Below, one piece after another: positions 6,954 through 11,253 of a stretch of 11,253 bases of DNA (within the stretch, counting starts at the first letter, position 1; every line of letters begins with the position of its first letter). This stretch comes from Accumulibacter sp. (lineage in GTDB: Bacteria > Pseudomonadota > Gammaproteobacteria > Burkholderiales > Rhodocyclaceae). A program made the translations under genes and the position numbers. The DNA is taken from contig JAITAJ010000021.1 in assembly GCA_031284185.1 (NCBI GenBank), forward strand, positions 1-11,253. Direction: 5' to 3'. A model generated the notes under the pieces. It did no database searches and had not been told where the DNA came from. It was given only the letters and a program-made list of their open reading frames with translations.

Positions 6954-7024
6954 GCCCCCGTAGCATGAAGGTCGTGCAGTTGATTTGTAATCATCAGGTG
7001 TTGGTTCAATTCCGACCGGGGGCA
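6954..7024 (+). tRNA. tRNA-Thr (anticodon TGT), compact and atypical
   Basis: A 71-nt cloverleaf folds directly. Acceptor: GCCCCCG (6954-6960) with CGGGGGC (7017-7023), 7 perfect pairs, discriminator A7024. D-arm: GCAT (6963-6966) with GTGC (6974-6977), loop GAAGGTC. Anticodon arm: GTTGA (6979-6983) with TCATC (6991-6995), loop TTTGTAA, anticodon TGT reading ACA. T-arm: GTTGG with CCGAC, loop TTCAATT (7005-7011). G1-C72, C2-G71, G35 and U36 fit bacterial threonine identity. CCA is not encoded. Oddities: a T-T mismatch at stem pair 28-42, and a 7-nt D-loop lacking the usual A14 and A21, while A15 and T48 could still form a Levitt pair. A -10 box lies upstream. It is probably functional, but a diverged extra copy or pseudo-tRNA is possible. 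Confidence 0.82.
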
Positions 7025-7315
7025 CAGGGACGGCCATCTTGCCGCGCCGTCCGCGGCTCGCTTTCGCGTCAAACGATTCTGGTGTGCCGATCAAGTGGCA
7101 TCATTTTGCCACAGCGGGGCCGCCGCTTCGGACACATCATAATGGATTCCGGCAAACATCGGAAACGAGACGATGTTCGGACCGCCGCTCCCGGACGGTG
7201 GTTCATGCGCGTTCGCCGGGACGGAACATTTCCTTTCGCGCGTTTTTTTCATGCGTCCGACCTTACAATGGAGGCCTCGATATCGTATCGACGGCTGAAT
7301 CGGGTGGAGGCTCCC
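7025..7315. other. Non-coding stretch after tRNA-Thr with two hairpins
   Basis: No convincing gene is seen in these 291 bases. Two hairpins follow the tRNA: GGACGGC (7028-7034) with GCCGTCC (7046-7052), 11-nt loop; and GTGGCA (7095-7100) with TGCCAC (7107-7112), loop TCATTT. Neither is followed by a T-run, so they are not clear intrinsic terminators, but could be 3' processing or Rho-related structures. TACAAT at 7264-7269 is a weak candidate -10 for the small gene downstream, without a good -35. An open frame spans this region in phase with that gene but lacks a credible start and crosses the tRNA. Confidence 0.5.
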
Positions 7316-7546
7316 ATGAAATCTCTTTTGTCGTTTGCCACGGCCTCATTCCTTGCCTTCACGCTGTCGGCCGGAGCCGCGCCCGCGCCCTGGTACAAGT
7401 GGCGAAGCGCCACCGGAGACACGGTCTGCGCGCAGACTTCGCCGGGGCCGGGATGGTTCCGGCTGGAGGCGAGTTACGTTGACGCGCGCTGTCAGCGCCG
7501 GAATAACCGGACGGTCGACAACGCAAGAACGAAAAACAGGAACTGA
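7316..7546 (+). CDS. Small secreted protein of unknown function
   Basis: A 76-residue protein with a strong start: GGAGG (7306-7310) lies 5 nt before the ATG. MKSLLSFATASFLAFTLSAG is a typical Sec signal peptide with likely cleavage in AGAAPAP around residues 20-23. The mature part of about 54 residues begins APWYKWRSATGDTVCAQTSP and continues through PGWFRLEASYVDARC to a basic tail (QRRNNRTVDNARTKNRN). Two cysteines (in VCAQTSPG and DARCQRR) could form a disulfide in the periplasm. I recall short betaproteobacterial proteins with the same WYKWRS, CAQTSPG and DARC blocks, but know no function. The DNA track contains longer upstream extensions of this frame, which run through the tRNA and are rejected. 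The next coding start follows within 10 bases of the stop. Confidence 0.75.
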   Translation: MKSLLSFATASFLAFTLSAGAAPAPWYKWRSATGDTVCAQTSPGPGWFRLEASYVDARCQRRNNRTVDNARTKNRN

Positions 7547-7553
7547 GGAACGA

Positions 7554-7580
7554 ATGCCGGATATCCGCTCATGGCCCTGA
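7554..7580 (+). other. 8-codon mini-ORF overlapping the transporter start
   Basis: MPDIRSWP starts at an ATG preceded by GAGGA (7545-7549), the best ribosome-binding site here, overlapping the stop codon of the small secreted gene. It ends with TGA at 7578-7580, inside the EamA coding sequence, whose ATG (7571) is 17 nt downstream in another frame. It may couple translation of the transporter to the upstream gene, mark a lost or shifted original start, or be chance. Coding by itself is not established. Confidence 0.3.
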
Positions 7581-8497
7581 ACGAACCGAAACGGGAGATT
7601 CTCGCCGAATGCTTGCTGCTGCTGGTCGCCGTGACGTGGGGCATGAACCCGCCGGTCATCAAGCTGGGATTGCAGCATATTCCGCCCCTGCCCTACAACA
7701 TGGCGCGAATGCTCGTCGGCAGCGCCTTCGCGGTGCTCGCGCTCTGCTTGTCGGGCACCTACCGCCGACCGACGCGCGAAGATGTCTGGCTGCTCATGCG
7801 CGCCAGCATTTTCGGCTTTCTGGTCTTCCAGCTTCTTTTTGCCGAAGGCATCGACCGGACCACTTCGGGCAACGCGGCCTTCATGAGCTGCCTGCTCCCC
7901 GTATACGTGGTGCTGCTCAACCGCTTCTACGGTTTCGACACGATCAACCGCGCCGTGGTGATCGGCATCGCCTGCTCGATCGCGGGTGTGATTCTGATCG
8001 TGCTCGGCGCGGGCCGTGAACTGAGTCTGGCCGGCGGGCACCTGATCGGCGCGCTGCTGCTTCTTGGAGCGCAGGCCGGTTATGCCTATTACACGGTGTT
8101 TTCCCGAAAACTGCTCGATCGTTACTCCACCTATCAGGTGACGGCCTCGCTGATGCTCATCACGACCGTTCTGCTGGGGGTGGCGTCCCTGCCGGCCATG
8201 CGTGAGGTGGCCTGGTCGTCATTGCCCGCGTCGGCGTGGGGAAGCGTCGCGTTTTCGGGCGTGCTCGGATTGTGCCTGGCCAATTTCCTGTGGATCTGGG
8301 GATCGGGCGTGATCGGGACCGCGCGCGCGTCGCTGTTCAACAACCTGACCCCGGTATTTGCCGTCATCACCGCGTACTTCCTGCTCGGGGAAACCTTCGG
8401 CGCGCTCCAGATCGCCGGCGCGGTATGCGTGTTCGGCGGCGTTTATATCACACGCCATCGCGGTCGTCTTCCGGGCCGGCGGGCGGACCCCTCCTGA
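7571..8497 (+). CDS. EamA-family (DMT superfamily) inner-membrane transporter
   Basis: A 308-residue, very hydrophobic protein with about ten membrane helices, arranged as two EamA repeats. The first half has LLLLVAVTWGMNPPVIKLGL and helices near residues 40-60, 73-95, 98-117 and 125-146; the second has ALLLLGAQAGYAYYTVFSRK, then ANFLWIWGSGVIG, SLFNNLTPVFAVITAYFLLG and the closing AGAVCVFGGVYITR. The SLFNNLTPVFAV and FLLGETF motifs are typical of the DMT family. Such proteins export amino acids, nucleotides or other metabolites; the substrate here cannot be told. The start is less certain: ATG 7571 has only a weak GGAT upstream and lies within a mini-ORF with a better ribosome-binding site. 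A short basic tail ends the protein. The gap to folD holds a -10 box and a terminator. Confidence 0.88.
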   Translation: MALNEPKREILAECLLLLVAVTWGMNPPVIKLGLQHIPPLPYNMARMLVGSAFAVLALCLSGTYRRPTREDVWLLMRASIFGFLVFQLLFAEGIDRTTSGNAAFMSCLLPVYVVLLNRFYGFDTINRAVVIGIACSIAGVILIVLGAGRELSLAGGHLIGALLLLGAQAGYAYYTVFSRKLLDRYSTYQVTASLMLITTVLLGVASLPAMREVAWSSLPASAWGSVAFSGVLGLCLANFLWIWGSGVIGTARASLFNNLTPVFAVITAYFLLGETFGALQIAGAVCVFGGVYITRHRGRLPGRRADPS

Positions 8498-8559
8498 CCC
8501 GTGGGCGCGCGCCTCCGGCCTTCGTCGGGACAGGGGACGAAAAACGGGCGGGCCTTGGG

Positions 8560-8565
8560 TATAAT
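8560..8565 (+). promoter_or_regulatory. -10 box (TATAAT) for the folD-purE-sua5 operon
   Basis: A perfect TATAAT in the context TTGGGTATAATCGCG lies 63 nt after the transporter stop. No good TTGACA is seen 16-18 bp upstream. The TG of a TGn extended -10 is shifted by one base. Predicted transcription start is about 8572, giving folD a leader of about 93 nt that contains the terminator at 8605-8640. No other promoter-like site lies between that terminator and folD. Confidence 0.5.
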
Positions 8566-8604
8566 CGCGTTCTGGCAATCAGTTTCGGATTCTTTCGTCT
8601 CGGT

Positions 8605-8640
8605 AAAAGCCCGATAGTCGCCTATCGGGTTTTTGTTTTT
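8605..8640 (+). terminator. Strong intrinsic terminator in the folD leader
   Basis: CCCGATAG (8610-8617) pairs perfectly with CTATCGGG (8622-8629) around a TCGC loop, extended by AAAAG facing TTTTT, and followed by TTTTTGTTTTT. This is a textbook intrinsic terminator. It could simply end the EamA transcript, but the only visible promoter for folD lies upstream of it, so it may act as an attenuator or define a short leader RNA. Confidence 0.85.
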
Positions 8641-8664
8641 CCGGTTCAGCCTCGGAGTTTTTTC

Positions 8665-9540
8665 ATGACAGCCCAAATTCTCGACGGCAAGGCCCTGGGG
8701 CAGAAACTTCGCGCGGATTTCAGGCAACGCGCGGAAAGACTCGCCTCGCAAGACGCGCGGCCAGGGCTGGCGGTGATCCTGGTCGGTGACGATCCGGCGT
8801 CCCAGGTCTATGTGCGCAACAAGGTCGATGCCTGCGCGCAGACGGGTTTTTACTCGGAACGGCACGTCTATTCCGCCAACGTCGAAGCGCAAACGGTGTT
8901 CGCCAGGATTGCCGAACTCAATGCCGATCCGAAAATCCACGGCATTCTCGTCCAGTTGCCCTTGCCCCGGCACTTCGACGCCGACGCGGTTCTCGAAGCG
9001 ATCGCCCCGGACAAGGACGTCGACGGCTTTCGCGCCGAGAACCTGGGCGCCCTGACGCGGGGCCGCCCGTGTTTCATCCCCTGTACGCCCCACGGCGTGA
9101 TGAAGTTTTTCGAGGAGGCCGGCATTCCGATCAAGGGTCGGGAAGCCGTCGTCGTGGGCCGATCGAACATCGTCGGCAAGCCCATGGCGCTGCTGCTGAT
9201 GCACGCTGGAGCCACCGTCACCGTATGCCACTCGCAGACCCGCGACCTGAAGGCGCACTGCCGGCGCGCCGACATTCTGGTCGTCGCCGTCGGCAAGGCG
9301 AAAATGATCACCGGCGACATGATCAAGCCCGGCGCCGTGGTCATCGACGTGGGCATGAACCGTCTCGAAGACGGAAAACTTTGTGGCGACGTCGATTTCG
9401 CGTCGGCGAAAGACCTCGCCGCGTTCATCACCCCGGTTCCCGGCGGCGTCGGCCCGATGACCATCACCATGCTCCTGGCCAACACGCTGGAGAGCGCCGA
9501 GCGCGCGGCCAATGCCGGCGCGAACCTCTGGAGATCATGA
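8665..9540 (+). CDS. folD: Bifunctional methylenetetrahydrofolate dehydrogenase / cyclohydrolase
   Basis: A 291-residue cytosolic enzyme that oxidises 5,10-methylene-THF with NADP and hydrolyses the methenyl form to 10-formyl-THF, the one-carbon donor for purine synthesis. Catalytic residues align with the E. coli enzyme: Tyr49 and Lys53 in YVRNK, and Asp118 in PDKDVDGF. Other family blocks: HGILVQLPLP, the nucleotide-binding VVVGRSNIVGKPMA, VAVGKAKMITGDMIKPGAVVIDVGMN, and PVPGGVGPMTITMLLANT near the C-terminus. Length is normal. ATG 8665 has GGAG 7 nt upstream. It is the first gene of an operon: its stop codon shares a base with the purE start (TGATG), implying translational coupling, and both enzymes serve purine synthesis. 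The terminator in its leader suggests premature-termination control. Confidence 0.97.
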   Translation: MTAQILDGKALGQKLRADFRQRAERLASQDARPGLAVILVGDDPASQVYVRNKVDACAQTGFYSERHVYSANVEAQTVFARIAELNADPKIHGILVQLPLPRHFDADAVLEAIAPDKDVDGFRAENLGALTRGRPCFIPCTPHGVMKFFEEAGIPIKGREAVVVGRSNIVGKPMALLLMHAGATVTVCHSQTRDLKAHCRRADILVVAVGKAKMITGDMIKPGAVVIDVGMNRLEDGKLCGDVDFASAKDLAAFITPVPGGVGPMTITMLLANTLESAERAANAGANLWRS

Positions 9541-10037
9541 TGTCGGATCAAGCCCTCGTCGGCATCGTGATGGGGTCGGACAGCGACTGGCCCGTGATGC
9601 GCGTCTGCGCCGAAACGCTCAAGAAATTCGGCGTGAACTACGAAGTCAGGGTTCTGTCCGCGCACCGCACGCCGGACGCCGCGCTGGAGTACGCCTCGAC
9701 GGCCCGGCAACGCGGCATCAGGGTATTGATCGGCGCCGCGGGCGGCGCCGCTCACCTGGCGGGTATCCTGGCGGCGAAAACGGAACTCCCGGTGCTGGCC
9801 GTGCCGATGCCGTCCAAGCATTTGCAGGGCCTGGATTCCCTGTTGTCCACGGTGCAGATGCCCGGCGGCATTCCCGTCGCCACCTTTGCCATCGGCGAGG
9901 CCGGCGCCGTCAATGCCGCGCTGTTCTCGGTGGCGATGCTCGCGCTCGGCGATGCCGAACTCTCGCGCAAACTGAGCGATTTCCGCGCCCGGCAGTCCGC
10001 CAATGTCCTTGCGAAGACCCTGCCCGATCTGCCCTGA
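9540..10037 (+). CDS. purE: N5-carboxyaminoimidazole ribonucleotide mutase (PurE)
   Basis: A 165-residue cytosolic enzyme, forming an octamer in the family, that converts N5-CAIR to CAIR in de novo purine synthesis. Family motifs are clear: GIVMGSDSDWPVM near the N-terminus, VLSAHRTPD with the catalytic His, and GAAGGAAHLAG followed by VPMPSKHLQGLDSLLSTVQM and PGGIPVATFAIG. The close match to E. coli PurE across these blocks indicates the bacterial class I type, which normally works with the PurK carboxylase. Start 9540 is preferred over the ATG at 9537 because GGAG (9530-9533) then lies 6 nt upstream. It overlaps the folD stop by one base and precedes the Sua5-type gene by 40 nt. No purK is adjacent, which is unusual. 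Confidence 0.97.
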   Translation: MSDQALVGIVMGSDSDWPVMRVCAETLKKFGVNYEVRVLSAHRTPDAALEYASTARQRGIRVLIGAAGGAAHLAGILAAKTELPVLAVPMPSKHLQGLDSLLSTVQMPGGIPVATFAIGEAGAVNAALFSVAMLALGDAELSRKLSDFRARQSANVLAKTLPDLP

Positions 10038-10077
10038 GGCGTCGGGCGGCATCCCTTCCTCCGGCTCGTCCGCCGCC

Positions 10078-11088
10078 ATGTCCGCGGAACTGGCGGCGGC
10101 CGTCGGGCTGTTGCGCTCCGGGGAACTGGTCGCCTTCCCGACCGAGACGGTTTACGGTTTGGGCGCCGATGCCGCCGATCCCGTCGCGGTGGCCCGGATA
10201 TTCGCCGCCAAGGGCCGGCCGGCCGACCATCCGCTGATCGTCCACCTGCCCGGCGCCGCCTGTCTGGACCAATGGGCGCGCGACATTCCGCCGTCGGCGC
10301 GGATACTCGCGGAAGCCTTCTGGCCCGGCCCCCTGACGCTGATCCTCGCGCGCGCGCCGGCTGTCCCATACGCCGTCACCGGCGGACAGGAGACCGTCGG
10401 CCTTCGCGTGCCGGCCCACCCGCTCGCGCTCGCGCTGCTGCGCGCCTTCGCGCAGGGGGAAGGCGGTCGTCGCGGCATTTGCGGCATCGCCGCTCCCTCG
10501 GCCAATCGTTTCGGTCGCATCAGCCCCACCAGCGCCAGGCACGTGCGCGAAGAACTGGGCGATGCCGTCGCCCTGGTGCTCGACGGAGGCCCCTGCGAGA
10601 TCGGCATCGAGTCGACGATCCTCGATCTCTCGCGCCGCGGTGTGCCGCCACGTCTGCTGCGTCCGGGGCGCGTCACCCCCGAACAGATCGGGAAGCTCAT
10701 CGGCGAGATGCCGGAACTGCCGGACGGCATGAAGGCGACCGGCATCCCGCGCGTGTCCGGCTCGCTGGACACCCACTACGCGCCGCGCACCGCGACGCGC
10801 CTGGTGACGTCGGACGGCTTGATCCGCGCGGTCGAAGAAGCGCTGGCCCGTGGCGAGCGTTGCGGTCTCTTGCTGCGCGGCCTCTGCGCGCCGCCGCCGG
10901 TTCATTCGCTCCGTCGTCTGCCGAACGACCCGGAGGCTTTCGCGCGTCTTCTCTATGCCGCCTTGCGCGAACTCGACCAGGCCGACAACGACCTCATTCT
11001 CATCGAAGCCCTCCCTTCCGGCCCGGAATGGTCCGCCGTCGCCGATCGCCTGCGGCGAGCCGCACATGGATCAGAAGACAGAAGATAG
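10078..11088 (+). CDS. Sua5-type L-threonylcarbamoyladenylate synthase
   Basis: A 336-residue protein that makes threonylcarbamoyl-AMP from threonine, bicarbonate and ATP, the first step of t6A37 modification of ANN-decoding tRNAs. The YrdC-like domain covers about 1-200: FPTETVYGLGADA (20-32), AAKGRPADHPLIVHL with Lys45 and Arg47, FWPGPLTLIL, GLRVPAHPLALALL, IAAPSANRFGRISPT and GIESTILDLS. A linker with HYAPRT leads to the smaller C-terminal Sua5 domain, so this is the long Sua5 form and not short TsaC. ATG 10078 gives the typical N-terminus; an in-frame ATG at 10003 lies inside purE and adds an unusual 25-residue leader. No clear Shine-Dalgarno is visible, so expression may depend on coupling to purE. 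Oddity: the last residues (SEDRR, 332-336) and the TAG stop are encoded by the flanking repeat. Confidence 0.95.
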   Translation: MSAELAAAVGLLRSGELVAFPTETVYGLGADAADPVAVARIFAAKGRPADHPLIVHLPGAACLDQWARDIPPSARILAEAFWPGPLTLILARAPAVPYAVTGGQETVGLRVPAHPLALALLRAFAQGEGGRRGICGIAAPSANRFGRISPTSARHVREELGDAVALVLDGGPCEIGIESTILDLSRRGVPPRLLRPGRVTPEQIGKLIGEMPELPDGMKATGIPRVSGSLDTHYAPRTATRLVTSDGLIRAVEEALARGERCGLLLRGLCAPPPVHSLRRLPNDPEAFARLLYAALRELDQADNDLILIEALPSGPEWSAVADRLRRAAHGSEDRR

Positions 11089-11249
11089 AGAAGACAGAAG
11101 ACAGATTGGCTTGCGGCGCTTTGCGCCGGAAAGACGAAAAACCGGGCGCCTGGTTTTTCGTCCTCTCCCCGGCGCGAAGCGCCGCAAGCCGATCTGTCCT
11201 CTGTCTTCTGTCTTCTGAACTCTGTTCTCTGTCTTCTGAACTCTGATCG
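11071..11249. repeat. Complete symmetric repeat element at the 3' end of the sua5 gene
   Basis: The element is a near-symmetric inverted repeat. Left arm: AGAAGACAG heptad words (11072-11106), then GGCTTGC and GGCGCTTTGCGCC (11115-11127). Centre: hairpin 11133-11162. Right arm: GGCGCGAAGCGCC (11171-11183), GCAAGCCGATCTGTC, then eight consecutive 7-nt words starting CTG from 11194 (CTGTCCT, CTGTCTT twice, CTGAACT, CTGTTCT, CTGTCTT, CTGAACT, CTGATCG). The ends TCAGA and TCTGA are inverted copies. It begins inside the last codons of the sua5 gene and supplies its stop. The remaining four bases lie outside the element. Confidence 0.93.
11133..11162. terminator. Perfect A-tract/T-tract hairpin at the centre of the repeat
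   Basis: GACGAAAAACC (11133-11143) pairs perfectly with GGTTTTTCGTC (11152-11162); the stem continues with G-T and G-C pairs around a GCGC loop. The A-tract and T-tract flank a GC-rich tip, the form of a bidirectional intrinsic terminator. It lies 45 nt after the sua5 stop codon and is a reasonable terminator for the folD-purE-sua5 operon. Confidence 0.6.
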
Positions 11250-11253
11250 GCAT

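Noticed and set aside
7136..7142. Possible -10 box (CATAAT) after the tRNA
   Set aside because: No -35 at suitable spacing and no gene start close behind it; kept out of the feature list.
6905..7315. Upstream extension of the small secreted protein to a 213-residue protein
   Set aside because: The extension crosses the tRNA gene, and the internal ATG at 7316 has a strong GGAGG site and begins a proper signal peptide.
10003..10077. Earlier start for the Sua5-type protein inside purE
   Set aside because: The 25 added residues are Pro/Ser/Cys-rich and unlike the family; Met at 10078 gives the usual short helix before FPTETVYGLGADA.
9910..11067. 385-residue minus-strand open frame
   Set aside because: It is antisense to purE and the sua5 gene, both strongly supported by motifs; no ribosome-binding site or domain supports it.
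11071..11253. Protein-coding ORFs made of the repeat (QKTEDR-like or LLSSVF-like peptides)
   Set aside because: These peptides arise from the 7-nt periodicity in any frame and have no ribosome-binding site. Only the tails fused to lapD and the sua5 gene are counted.

Overview
This window looks like part of a chromosome from a GC-rich Gram-negative bacterium, most likely a betaproteobacterium. The grounds are the LapD/LapG pair with a LapE-type TolC, a cytosolic GGDEF protein starting with an APSPDNY-type helical region, and a folD-purE-Sua5 run. I cannot name the genus.

Left part (1-4816): a c-di-GMP adhesion-control module. lapG (periplasmic cysteine protease) and lapD (inner-membrane c-di-GMP receptor with degenerate GGDEF and EAL domains) form an operon on the minus strand. 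Across an AT-rich 420-bp regulatory region lies a divergent TolC/LapE-type outer-membrane channel. In characterised systems LapD, when c-di-GMP is high, sequesters LapG so that a giant adhesin stays anchored in the LapE pore. The adhesin and the inner-membrane exporter (LapB/LapC) are not in the window. A soluble GGDEF diguanylate cyclase with an intact GGEEF site and I-site (5065-6846, minus) converges on lapE and is a plausible local c-di-GMP source.

Middle (6847-8640): a promoter and a compact, atypical tRNA-Thr(TGT) gene, a small secreted protein of unknown function, an EamA/DMT transporter, then a -10 box and a strong intrinsic terminator. The terminator sits inside the apparent 5' leader of folD.

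Right part (8665-11088): folD, purE and a full-length Sua5-type threonylcarbamoyl-AMP synthase, packed as an operon on the plus strand (one-carbon metabolism, purine synthesis, tRNA t6A modification). No purK lies between purE and the Sua5 gene.

The most unusual content is a family of intergenic repeats at 1-224, 4818-5060 and 11071-11249. They combine clustered heptanucleotides (CTGTCTT-like), a short palindrome GGCGCGAAGCGCC containing the exceptionally stable GCGAAGC mini-hairpin, and in the two complete copies a central A-tract/T-tract hairpin resembling a bidirectional terminator. Every copy abuts the 3' end of a gene. In two cases (lapD and the Sua5 gene) the repeat has become coding and supplies the last residues and the stop codon.
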